Virus record (IMG/VR): IMGVR_UViG_3300033141_003979 | Location: 1 to 64,000 of that record | Direction: 5' to 3' (one strand) | Source: a virus | DNA: 64,000 nucleotides | Part shown: positions 31,194-39,166 of the stretch, one piece after another | Position numbering within the stretch: position 1 is the stretch's first letter | Layout: every line of letters starts with the position of its first letter | Translations under genes and position numbers: made by a program | Notes under the pieces: generated by a model | Database searches by the model: none | What the model was told of the DNA's origin: nothing | Seen by the model: only the letters and a program-made list of their open reading frames with translations

Positions 31194-32899
31194 TAATTTG
31201 CCACCTCCTGCAAAAATTCATCAAATCGATCACGAGTCTTTCCCCAATGGGGAACTTCATCTGCCTCTGTCCATCCCCGGCAACTCCGCTCAGAACGAAA
31301 CTGTGACTTGTCCATGCGTCTGCGTGTGAGCGACCTTGAGTGCCTTATATCTATACTCGGGCAGTCGGCAAAATAAACTTTGTATTTGCCCTTCCTCATT
31401 TCTTTTGGTAGCCCTTTCGGGGGCGAAAAACCAAGGCTTCCTTTGAATCCATGTTCTTCAACAAATTTAACCTTCTTTCCGTAATGATCTATCAGAAAAT
31501 CCCTATAAGCACACAAGAGAGACGGAACATTCCTATGATAGAATACAGCCTTACCTGTATCCGCACATACCGACCATACAGCCCGGTCATAGTAAAAGAC
31601 ATCTTTCTTGGGTGGGGTGAAATCAAAATGAGCTGGATGATAAAGCAAGTCATGCTCAATCATAAAAATGACATCTGCTTCACTCTCTTTCAAGCCCATA
31701 AGAATTTGTTTATACATGGACAAGACGGACCTCTCTAAATCCATCACTATATTCTTACCAAAATCAATCGGCTTCTGAGATACTGAGACAATAGGGAACT
31801 TATGTGTTTCCATACACTTTACAATCTGTTTTTGACAGGTTGAAAGAATAGCCTCTCCCGCATGATTATCTGTATAATAAACTAGACCTTTTTTCAATCT
31901 ATTTGTAGATATGCCCTTTGACTTTTCATGATAATCAAACTGATCCCAACCAGGCAAAGGGCTGAATCTATCGATCATCCATGACAAGGGATATTTGGCC
32001 TTTGACCAAGAATTTCCTTTCCACATCTTCTGTGAATAGTCCCTTGCCTTCCTTACATCCTTCCCCCTCAAAGGATAAGGAAATCCAAAGTCTCCACCTT
32101 GAGTTCTAAACATATGAGCAAACCAAGTATTCTTGTTTATTACCTGCCTGCCACCGCTAAGCCAACTTTTGCATGAAATTTCTGTCCCCATCTGACCCCA
32201 AGAACCATGCCCTTCATCTAAACCCCCCAGATCCCAGTAGCGTTCTCTGTGCATCATCCAGCAGGCGCCTATTGCAGTCATCTGATCAGTGATCTTCCCT
32301 TTAGCCCAATCCCTACGGGAGTGAGAGTACTTGTGCTTGATTGCAGGCATGTCTTTTCCATACTTTGATAAGTGATTCCTGTCAAAGTAAGAAAATTTCA
32401 TATCCTTATCAAACCACATATAATCTGACTTCCTCCCCTTGCGGCGTTGCCAGATCATGATCATTTCAAATCCAGTTTGACTTTCACACTTGCTGCATTG
32501 AGTTGGCTTTGGTCCCTGGTAAGTTTTATTCCCACATGACTGACATTTCCAATCAAAAGCGTGTAGATTATACATGCGGGGAACCATTGTCCAATCATAC
32601 TTACAAGCAGTTATAAGCTTAACATCAAAGCCCTTGTCAAAGGCACAATGGGCATCACACTTCATAATGAACTTGGCCTGTGACAGTTTGGCGGCCTCAT
32701 TCGTCGCTGCCCTCTGACCTATCGATTCCCCATGATAAATCAATTTCACTCTTGGATGATCCTTGACAGCCGGCTTAGGCCAACTACCATCACAAACAGA
32801 GATGACTTCTGTATTACCCTCGACATTTTCAAGGATGTTCTCAATAGTTTGGGCTAAGAACATTTCATTTCGACTAGGGATAAGCACTGAGAGATCCAT
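31193..32899 (-). CDS. Two-domain GT-A glycosyltransferase, polypeptide-GalNAc-transferase-like first domain
   Basis: 568 residues. Domain 1 (1-320) is a GT2/GT27-type fold: SVLIPSRNEMFLAQTIENIL, CDGSWPKP, then KCDAHCAFD, where DxH is the metal-binding motif, as in polypeptide GalNAc-transferases (DSHCE). AIGACWMMHRERYWDLGGLD and EISCKSWLSGGRQVINKN match the GalNAc-T catalytic second half (GG…G.YD…E.S.R.W.CGG). A zinc ribbon (CQSCGNKTY…CSKCES) is inserted. Domain 2 (about 325-565: FPIVSVSQKPIDFGKNI, FMIEHDLLYHPAHFDF) resembles the whole 33937-34587 protein. It may be a protein O-glycosyltransferase of virion proteins; the acceptor is unknown. Confidence 0.75.
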   Translation of the reverse strand: MDLSVLIPSRNEMFLAQTIENILENVEGNTEVISVCDGSWPKPAVKDHPRVKLIYHGESIGQRAATNEAAKLSQAKFIMKCDAHCAFDKGFDVKLITACKYDWTMVPRMYNLHAFDWKCQSCGNKTYQGPKPTQCSKCESQTGFEMIMIWQRRKGRKSDYMWFDKDMKFSYFDRNHLSKYGKDMPAIKHKYSHSRRDWAKGKITDQMTAIGACWMMHRERYWDLGGLDEGHGSWGQMGTEISCKSWLSGGRQVINKNTWFAHMFRTQGGDFGFPYPLRGKDVRKARDYSQKMWKGNSWSKAKYPLSWMIDRFSPLPGWDQFDYHEKSKGISTNRLKKGLVYYTDNHAGEAILSTCQKQIVKCMETHKFPIVSVSQKPIDFGKNIVMDLERSVLSMYKQILMGLKESEADVIFMIEHDLLYHPAHFDFTPPKKDVFYYDRAVWSVCADTGKAVFYHRNVPSLLCAYRDFLIDHYGKKVKFVEEHGFKGSLGFSPPKGLPKEMRKGKYKVYFADCPSIDIRHSRSLTRRRMDKSQFRSERSCRGWTEADEVPHWGKTRDRFDEFLQEVAN

Positions 32900-32902
32900 T
32901 AT

Positions 32903-32998
32903 CTATATTCTATATCCTTTTTCAAGAGAACTCCTGTTAGAATTGATGTCAGGCAGTTTAAATAGGGTATTTAAAGGGTATCTTAAAGTGTTTTCCAT
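32903..32998 (-). CDS. Possible 31-aa peptide
   Basis: MENTLRYPLNTLFKLPDINS… with AGGGAGATAAAAT before the ATG and a stop just before the glycosyltransferase start. The gap of 110 bases between the Tad2-like gene and the glycosyltransferase otherwise holds nothing. It may be a leader peptide or chance; no family. Confidence 0.35.
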   Translation of the reverse strand: MENTLRYPLNTLFKLPDINSNRSSLEKGYRI

Positions 32999-33009
32999 AT
33001 TTTATCTCC

Positions 33010-33294
33010 CTAATTGATAGTCACTTCTTTTTCTTCCGTAACAACCCAATCCTCTCCAGCGATGTCGCCGGTGGAAACAATCAAGGGGTGAAACTTTTTG
33101 TCCTCTTCCTTATAAACCATCAATTGATTGTCCATGATGGCAAACCTTGCATTTCTTTCTTCCCACTCTAGTCGTCTGACATGCCTGCCTTTCAATACTT
33201 CATTCATTGCATCCCCAAAATTCATCTGCGGTATCTCAGGAATATCCGCTGCCGTAGGTGACTGTTTGCCACCAGTGTTGTCTCTTTCATTCAT
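33010..33294 (-). CDS. DUF2829 / Tad2-like protein (anti-Thoeris family)
   Basis: 94 residues. After a 24-residue polar leader, MNFGDAMNEVLKGRHVRRLE and W, IMDNQLMVYKEEDKKFHP and STGDIAGEDWVV give the DUF2829 pattern (MNFGxAxxxLxxGxxVxRxxW … DxxAxDW). Tad2 proteins of this family bind and sequester the Thoeris signalling nucleotide (gcADPR type), blocking host defence. This one is shorter in the middle than typical members, so ligand binding is uncertain. It lies among modification genes within the late operon, an unusual place for an early-acting counter-defence gene. Confidence 0.7.
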   Translation of the reverse strand: MNERDNTGGKQSPTAADIPEIPQMNFGDAMNEVLKGRHVRRLEWEERNARFAIMDNQLMVYKEEDKKFHPLIVSTGDIAGEDWVVTEEKEVTIN

Positions 33295-33311
33295 CTCTCT
33301 TTTCCTCCTGT

Positions 33312-33911
33312 TTAAAATTCATACCCTAGTAATTCAACGTCCTTACGGTAAACATTATATACAATATCTATACACTCGTCATCGTAGTAATCACGGTATG
33401 GTCCATGTTGAGAACGGTTCTTGTGAGGAAGAACTGGACTGCAATCTATTGCAGAAGCTATTATCTCCCAATCTTTTTTTATGTTTTCTATCCTTGCCAC
33501 AAAATCAACAAAAACTTGTCCTTTGAAATAAACCCTTGGATACTGATGCTCAAAATGCGGATCACATAAAATCCCTTTATCACAAAAGGTAGTTTTCATA
33601 AAATGTTGAAAAGTCTCTCCTTTGCCAATGCATGGCCTGCCCGCTTGCTGCAAAGCATAAAAGGCTGATACCATCCTGTCCCAAGGATTTCTAACAATAG
33701 TAAATTTGAATATCTTATTGACATCAGTAATAGCCAATCTATAAGTCCATAAATTCCGACAATCTCTATAAGTCATTGCCCTGAGTTTTAACAAATCCCT
33801 GTAGACAGAATGGAGGCAACACTTACGAATACCAAAAAATATGAACTTCCCTTCAGTATCAAGAACCACGGGATGCAATTGTCTAATGTGTTTTAGAAGA
33901 GTTTTCATCAA
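33312..33911 (-). CDS. Carbohydrate-type sulfotransferase
   Basis: 199 residues of the Sulfotransfer_2-like family. A 5'-phosphosulfate loop-like IRKCCLHSVYRDL follows strand 1 and the 3'-phosphate motif is clear: FKFTIVRNPWDRMVSAFY. A late HKNRSQHGPYRDYYDDEC region is also typical of carbohydrate sulfotransferases. It should transfer sulfate from PAPS to a sugar. The usual Lys/Arg of the first loop is replaced by a Cys-rich variant, so activity is likely but unproven. Context: glycosyltransferases on both sides. Confidence 0.75.
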   Translation of the reverse strand: MMKTLLKHIRQLHPVVLDTEGKFIFFGIRKCCLHSVYRDLLKLRAMTYRDCRNLWTYRLAITDVNKIFKFTIVRNPWDRMVSAFYALQQAGRPCIGKGETFQHFMKTTFCDKGILCDPHFEHQYPRVYFKGQVFVDFVARIENIKKDWEIIASAIDCSPVLPHKNRSQHGPYRDYYDDECIDIVYNVYRKDVELLGYEF

Positions 33912-33936
33912 ATTCTATTAATTAGCCTTATATTTT

Positions 33937-34587
33937 TTACAAACATAACTCATCAAATAACTTTTCTGCTTTTCCCCATAATTGCAATCTATTAAATCTC
34001 TCTCTCATGCCATGCATATAAGGATGCAACCCATCATCATGATCAACACTAATTACAAAATATTTAGTTCTAAAAACTCCAAATCCAAAAGATCTAAAAG
34101 GAATTGGGGGACATCTCAAATTTTCTGTATCAATCCACATTGGCCTGTTAGCCATTATCTTATCTAAGATTTTAAGCAAATATTCACGGTTTGATATTAT
34201 TGCACCAACAAATCCCGCACGCTTTCTAGCAAAGATCGGAATTCTTGAATCAAACATACATACTCTTCTATTATAGTACACTGTATTTTGCTCCCTGTTA
34301 TAAGGGCGAAATTGAAAATGTTCTTTGGGATATAATGAATCCGCCTCTGCAAATGCAACATAAGGAGTATCTGCGTTTTCTACTCCAATAAATATCTGCC
34401 TAAATATATTATGGCTAGATCGCCCTACATCTCCAACACAAATATTTTTCCCGAAACTTAACTCTTTCTGTGATACAGATATAAGAGGTAACTCTTCAAT
34501 AACTAACAAAAGATTTTTTCTGATTTTTTCTGCAAAAGATTCCTTTTCCTTATTGGCCGTATAATAAATAATAGTAAGATCTCTCAT
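33937..34587 (-). CDS. Glycosyltransferase-like protein, paralogue of domain 2 of the 31193 gene
   Basis: 216 residues: IIYYTANKEKESFAEKIRKN, PLISVSQKELSFGKNICVGD, YVAFAEADSLYPKEHFQFRP, YYNRRVCMFD, then FGFGVFRTKYFVISVDHDDG. The order and wording parallel residues ~325-565 of the 31193-32899 product (SVSQK…FGKNI; EHDLLYHPAHF; YYDRAVW). The AEADSLY/EHDLLY position is likely the metal-binding acidic motif of a GT-A fold. AT-rich compared with tail genes. Substrate unknown. Confidence 0.65.
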   Translation of the reverse strand: MRDLTIIYYTANKEKESFAEKIRKNLLLVIEELPLISVSQKELSFGKNICVGDVGRSSHNIFRQIFIGVENADTPYVAFAEADSLYPKEHFQFRPYNREQNTVYYNRRVCMFDSRIPIFARKRAGFVGAIISNREYLLKILDKIMANRPMWIDTENLRCPPIPFRSFGFGVFRTKYFVISVDHDDGLHPYMHGMRERFNRLQLWGKAEKLFDELCL

Positions 34588-34610
34588 ATTCTTATTTTAA
34601 CAAAAAGCTA

Positions 34611-35315
34611 TCACCTTGGACAAATTGAACAATAATCATATTTGTTTCTTCCGCCAGGCATTGACAAATCTTTTACGAATTTAATGTGCTTTTTGCCAAA
34701 CCAATATTGTCTTAAATCAATTTCCGGGAAAGACCCAAACCCAGAAATACCATTAAGATCCTCACAACATAAACAATACCGACCCTCATAATTTATTATT
34801 AATCTTTTTACAAGCGGTTGTTTGCATTTCAGATCATTTAATGATATTGCTTCTGGATGAAAATGAGTCTTTATATGCCATCCTTTTATCTGCACTTTGG
34901 TTTTTTTAAATAAAAATCTTACAGCATTTTTTTTATTATAAGGCCTTCTATCATAAAGAGAAATAATAATTTTATTCAATATCTTGTCCAACCTACCAGC
35001 CATTTCGTCAGTTAAAAAATCTCCATTAGTCACCAGATATATAGTTTTAATCCCATTCTCTTTAAGTAATTTTATTATATCAACAATTCTTGGGTCCATC
35101 AAGGGTTCATTATAATGAGAAAGACAGACACTAGAATTAAAATCTAGTTCAATATATTGCTTTACAAACTCCTCAATCATCTCCATAGACATAAAATTTA
35201 GTTCAAACCGAGATTTAACTGCTTCCCTATCAAGGTAAGAATTTCTAATGCAGGTCGGGCAAAATCGATTACACATCGAACTCGTCTCTAAAACTATTAC
35301 AGGAGGCCTCTTCAT
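34611..35315 (-). CDS. Radical SAM protein with SPASM-like C-terminus
   Basis: 234 residues. SSMCNRFCPTCIRNSYL contains the CxxxCxxC [4Fe-4S] motif that cleaves S-adenosylmethionine. VCLSHYNEPLMDPRIVDIIK and IYLVTNGDFLTDEMAGRLD fit the GNEP-like and beta-strand pattern of the radical SAM barrel. The C-terminal CLCCEDLNG…YDYCSICPR cysteines form a SPASM-type auxiliary cluster site, typical of enzymes modifying peptides or acting with glycosyltransferase clusters. It may modify a sugar or a virion peptide; no specific reaction can be assigned. Confidence 0.8.
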   Translation of the reverse strand: MKRPPVIVLETSSMCNRFCPTCIRNSYLDREAVKSRFELNFMSMEMIEEFVKQYIELDFNSSVCLSHYNEPLMDPRIVDIIKLLKENGIKTIYLVTNGDFLTDEMAGRLDKILNKIIISLYDRRPYNKKNAVRFLFKKTKVQIKGWHIKTHFHPEAISLNDLKCKQPLVKRLIINYEGRYCLCCEDLNGISGFGSFPEIDLRQYWFGKKHIKFVKDLSMPGGRNKYDYCSICPR

Positions 35316-35319
35316 TCTC

Positions 35320-37314
35320 TTATTTCTTTACCCAAAAAAATGATGGAGAAGATTCATCTGTCACAAATAAATCCTTAATCCCATGAACCCGCACATAAAT
35401 ATTTACTGCATCAACAACACCTCCAACAGCTCCTCTAGTTGAAACCCAATTAAAATAATCATGCCCTGAAATTATCCCTCCTATACGAACCTTCTTTGAC
35501 CATTCAATAAGATCTTGCATTACATAATCAAATGTATGATTCCCATCAATATAAACAAAATCAAGTGATTCTGGTTCTACTTCTTTGATAGCATCCATAC
35601 TTTTCTTTACAATAAATTGAACATCATAAGGTTTAAGTATTTTCTTAGCATGATTATAAAAAGAATTATGGTTTACATCAGAAATTTCAACTTCATCTTC
35701 TCCATAACTAATATATGGATCAACAAGTTTTAATGATAAACCCGGAATATGTTTGCATATTGCTAATGCATTTATCCCACGCTTCACCCCTATTTCTGCT
35801 CCGTACTTAAATCCAAGTTCATTAAACAATGAATACAAATATCTTCTTCTATACTTCCTCACCTTTATTGGTGATATTGCCTTCCTTGATATACTACCTC
35901 GCTTTCTAAAAATAAATCGTAAATTATTCTCTCCCTCTGCCATCCCCCAATGCCGTTCAGTATCCATTACAATCCTCTCTAACCAGTGAACTTTGTATTT
36001 TTCATCAAGCACCGCCTTAATAAAAAAGAAATCTCCTGCATTTTGACGACCAAAACTTTTAATATGTTTTTGAAATACTTCATTCGAAACACAGATATTT
36101 CCACAAGCAATCCTCCCTCCAACAGGAATATGGGTTTCCCAAACATCTTTTTTTGGGTAAATAACATTTTTTATCAACTTCTTAACCATAACAACATCAA
36201 CATGAGAAGCTGATACAAGTTCTTTAACTGAAGCTACAAAATCTTTGTCTATTATGACAGAATCGTCATCTACTAAATAAACATACCTCCCTTTAACTTT
36301 GCTTCGATTAACATAAAATTGTTTATTCGCCCATCCAATACCTCTCCCTATATCATCTACTATAAATATGTGTTCAAAATCTTTATCTGTTTGAGCATTA
36401 ATAGAATCAATGCATTTCTGTAATGCTTTAGGTCTCTTGTAACATCTTGTAACAAAAGACATAAATGGAATTTCGGGAGCTTGTTTTTGTTCTGCCTGTT
36501 TATTTATATCTTTCACCATTGTATTCTCCCAAGAAGGCACCGGAGCAAATTTATCTACCAACCACTGTAAGGAGTGTTTATATCCATGACTATTTCCCGA
36601 CCAAAACTTCAAAGCAAACTCCGCAGATTTTCGCTTCTCCCCCCTGACATCTCTATAAAGTCCCGTGTCCTTCGCCCAATGGGCATACCAAGTATTGCGA
36701 TTGAGCACATACCGGCCACCAGAAAGCCAAGTCTTCAAACATACTTCCTGAGCTTCTTTGCCCATCGCCCCGTAGTTGACTTCATCCAATCCTCCAAGTT
36801 CCCAAAACCTTTCTCTATGCATGAACCAACAGGAGCCTTGAGAGGTCATCAAATCAACTATTGTCTGTCCTACTACCCGATCAGCATATTCATGCCAGTC
36901 CTTTCCTTTAAGATCCGTCTGCCTGATATACTGAAACTCATAACTTTTGTCTTCTCTTTCCCATAATTTAACATTCAATCTATATCTAACCGGAACTACA
37001 GTCCAATCATATTCACAGTTTTCAATTAACTTTATATCAAATCCCTCATCAAAAGAACAATGAGCATCACATTTCATCAAATACTTGCCCTTAGCAATCC
37101 TTGCCCCGGCATTTATCGCTTGTCGCATTCCTTCTGTTTCAGAGAAATGGACTAATGTAACATTCGGGAAGTCTCTTACCGGCGGATCAGGCCAGTAGCC
37201 ATCCAACATAACAATAACTTCAACAGCTCCTTTGGCCTTAACCAAAAGATCATCAATTGTCCTTTGCAAATATGGATCATTCCGCGCCGGTATTATGACA
37301 GACGTTATTTCCAT
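35320..37314 (-). CDS. Trifunctional GT-GT-methyltransferase
   Basis: Start at 37314 by TAATG coupling with the preceding gene (a longer frame begins at 37356); 664 residues. Domain 1 (1-280): TSVIIPARNDPYLQRTIDDL, KCDAHCSFDEGFD, QGSCWFMHRERFWELGGLDE, CLKTWLSGGRYVLNRNTWYA, the same GalNAc-T-like GT-A as at 31193. Domain 2 (about 285-465): FVTRCYKRPKALQKCIDSIN, YVYLVDDDSVIIDKDF (DDD metal motif), another GT2. Domain 3 (about 485-664): YGAEIGVKRGINALAICKHI, LKLVDPYI, DFVYIDGNHTFDYVMQDL, a class I SAM methyltransferase (Methyltransf_24-like). Such fusions build and cap an oligosaccharide. Acceptor unknown. Confidence 0.78.
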   Translation of the reverse strand: MEITSVIIPARNDPYLQRTIDDLLVKAKGAVEVIVMLDGYWPDPPVRDFPNVTLVHFSETEGMRQAINAGARIAKGKYLMKCDAHCSFDEGFDIKLIENCEYDWTVVPVRYRLNVKLWEREDKSYEFQYIRQTDLKGKDWHEYADRVVGQTIVDLMTSQGSCWFMHRERFWELGGLDEVNYGAMGKEAQEVCLKTWLSGGRYVLNRNTWYAHWAKDTGLYRDVRGEKRKSAEFALKFWSGNSHGYKHSLQWLVDKFAPVPSWENTMVKDINKQAEQKQAPEIPFMSFVTRCYKRPKALQKCIDSINAQTDKDFEHIFIVDDIGRGIGWANKQFYVNRSKVKGRYVYLVDDDSVIIDKDFVASVKELVSASHVDVVMVKKLIKNVIYPKKDVWETHIPVGGRIACGNICVSNEVFQKHIKSFGRQNAGDFFFIKAVLDEKYKVHWLERIVMDTERHWGMAEGENNLRFIFRKRGSISRKAISPIKVRKYRRRYLYSLFNELGFKYGAEIGVKRGINALAICKHIPGLSLKLVDPYISYGEDEVEISDVNHNSFYNHAKKILKPYDVQFIVKKSMDAIKEVEPESLDFVYIDGNHTFDYVMQDLIEWSKKVRIGGIISGHDYFNWVSTRGAVGGVVDAVNIYVRVHGIKDLFVTDESSPSFFWVKK

Positions 37315-37613
37315 TATCTCCACTTCGGATGTACGGTAAAATTTATAGTCCTGCAAAGCCCCTTAAAACCACCATCTGGAAACTCAAAGTACCCCTGAAC
37401 ATAATATTCCCCTGCAACATCCAGATCACCGGCCCCTGTAACATATCTCAAATACTTTTCTTCATATACTGTAGAAGCCCATTCTACTTCAACCCCATTC
37501 TTGAGAACTTTCATTGAATAAACAGTGGCAGTATCAAGGGTAACATCTGCATTTACCTTTATTGTTATTTCGACATTTTCATCATCTACATATATTCTGT
37601 CATCAATATTCAT
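37314..37613 (-). CDS. Ig-like fibre-associated protein (99 aa)
   Basis: MNIDDRIYVDDENVEITIKV, then VYSMKVLKNGVEVEWAS and GEYYVQGYFEFPDGGFKG: alternating strands of an immunoglobulin-like beta sandwich. Coupled to both neighbours by overlapping stop and start codons. Similar small proteins sit beside fibre genes in other phages. Structural role inferred. Confidence 0.6.
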   Translation of the reverse strand: MNIDDRIYVDDENVEITIKVNADVTLDTATVYSMKVLKNGVEVEWASTVYEEKYLRYVTGAGDLDVAGEYYVQGYFEFPDGGFKGLCRTINFTVHPKWR

Positions 37614-39166
37614 ATTCCCCTCGATTCAAGAGCCATTCCTATTTCAAAGGACATACTTGTTTTCAAAGAAGTTTCCAAACTTATACTCTTCAATATTCCC
37701 ATCGACGGCGATGGCGATGCAGATATTGAAGGGCTCACTGAAGCTGAAATTGAAGTGCTCGGACTCAGTGATGGCGATAAACTCGGTGATAAACTCTGTG
37801 AAACCGAAGGACTCACACTTAACGATATGCTTGCTGATGGAGAAATTGAAGCTGAGATTGATGCCGAAAGGCTCGGGCTCAAACTTGCTGATGGGCTAAT
37901 TGATGGACTAATTGACAGGCTCACCGATGGAGACAGACTTGCCGATGGACTGATACTTGGGCTGATACTTGGGCTGATACTTGGAGAAATACTTGGACTC
38001 AACGACGCCGAAGGTGAAATCGACGGGCTCAGGCTCTGTGAAATACTTAGTGATATACTTGGGCTCTCTGAAGCAGACGGACTCACTGATGCTGATAGAG
38101 ACAAGCTTATTGACAGACTTATGCTTGGAGAAATGCTTGCCGAAGAGCTGACAGACGGCGAAATTGATAAGCTGATTGAAGGGCTGATTGATAGTGAAAT
38201 AGATGGTGAAATTGATGGGCTAACAGATGGGGAAACGCTAGCAGATAAACTTGACGAAATGGATGAACTTAAACTAGCAGACGGTGACGGCGATGCAGAT
38301 ATTGAAGGGCTCAATGAAGCTGAAGGACTAACAGAAGACGATGGAGATGGAGAAATCGAAGGACTAATTGATGGTGACAAACTTGCTGATGGGCTAATAG
38401 ACGCCGAGATCGATGGACTGATTGAAAGACTGATTGAAGGTGATATGCTTGGGCTCGCTGATGAAGAAATTGATGAAGAAATTGATGGACTAACAGAAGC
38501 CGAAATTGATGGACTGATCGACGGGCTTATGCTCGCCGACGGGCTAACAGATGGGGAAACTGATAGTGAAATGCTTGGACTAATTGAAGGCGATGGAGTA
38601 TGCAATTCCATAGTCCAATCATCTATATCCAACTGAATATCATCAATACCAATAATAAGAGTTTCTAGGTTTTCATCAGAGTTGGTAATACCAGGCTGAA
38701 GTGCTTTAGGTATTCTTGTTGCTGTAACCAATGGTCCAATTTCCTCGATTGTATTTCCCTCAGCATTAAATTCAGCAACAAGATTAGGAATATCATATTT
38801 ATTTTCTAAGCGATACCATGTATTTTCATTAATAGTAAACGTAGAAGTAACATGAAAGTCCCCGCCTTCGGCGTCATCATAAAACTCAGATCTAAGCTTG
38901 AATACCCCACCATCATTTTCACAAACAAAATAAGTTACAGGATCTCCATTTACATCAACTTGCTTGCCAAAATGAAAAGAGTTTCCTATACTGAGAACCC
39001 CAGTATAAAGCTTAAACTCCAAATACACATAAGATGTAAGTGTCGATACACGTATAGCTTGACGACTCCCAGCAGGCTCAGTTGCAGGCAAAGATATTTC
39101 TAAGTAATCTCCCCCCTGATTGCTTAATGGCGCAGTCCTGCAATTTGCATTGTAAGTAACAGCCAT
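37610..39166 (-). CDS. Fibre protein with lectin-like domain and ~300-residue (Ser-X)n tract
   Basis: Start at 39166 (MAVTYNANCRT) by TAATG overlap with the upstream gene; about 518 residues. Residues ~1-190 are beta-rich and resemble a concanavalin/LamG-like domain (YLEFKLYTGVLSIGNSFHFG, STFTINENTWYRLENKYDIP). Residues ~190-488 are strictly alternating Ser-X with X mostly Pro, Ile, Ala, Leu or Val. The last ~28 residues (ILKSISLETSLKTSMSFEIG) recur in the 44425 gene. Likely a virion surface fibre in which the Ser tract is an extended, possibly glycosylated stalk. Confidence 0.65.
   Translation of the reverse strand: MAVTYNANCRTAPLSNQGGDYLEISLPATEPAGSRQAIRVSTLTSYVYLEFKLYTGVLSIGNSFHFGKQVDVNGDPVTYFVCENDGGVFKLRSEFYDDAEGGDFHVTSTFTINENTWYRLENKYDIPNLVAEFNAEGNTIEEIGPLVTATRIPKALQPGITNSDENLETLIIGIDDIQLDIDDWTMELHTPSPSISPSISLSVSPSVSPSASISPSISPSISASVSPSISSSISSSASPSISPSISLSISPSISASISPSASLSPSISPSISPSPSSSVSPSASLSPSISASPSPSASLSSSISSSLSASVSPSVSPSISPSISLSISPSISLSISPSVSSSASISPSISLSISLSLSASVSPSASESPSISLSISQSLSPSISPSASLSPSISPSISPSISPSISPSASLSPSVSLSISPSISPSASLSPSLSASISASISPSASISLSVSPSVSQSLSPSLSPSLSPSTSISASVSPSISASPSPSMGILKSISLETSLKTSMSFEIGMALESRGI
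37700..38598 (-). repeat. (Ser-X)n low-complexity tract, about 300 codons
   Basis: Near-perfect dipeptide periodicity (6 nt) over about 900 bases, encoding S-P-S-I-S-P-S-A-type runs. Codons vary (TCA, TCC, AGT, AGC, TCG), so the periodicity is kept at protein level. Roughly 150 serines. Confidence 0.9.

Noticed and set aside
37700-38598. CRISPR-like or DNA-level repeat array
   Set aside because: Periodicity is 6 nt with varied codons and no conserved repeat/spacer alternation; it is a protein-level repeat.
37755-38636. 293-codon open frame on the plus strand
   Set aside because: It is the antisense of the (Ser-X)n tract; the dipeptide codon period keeps the opposite strand free of stops, giving Asp/Gly/Leu/Ile-rich nonsense. 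No ribosome site or family.
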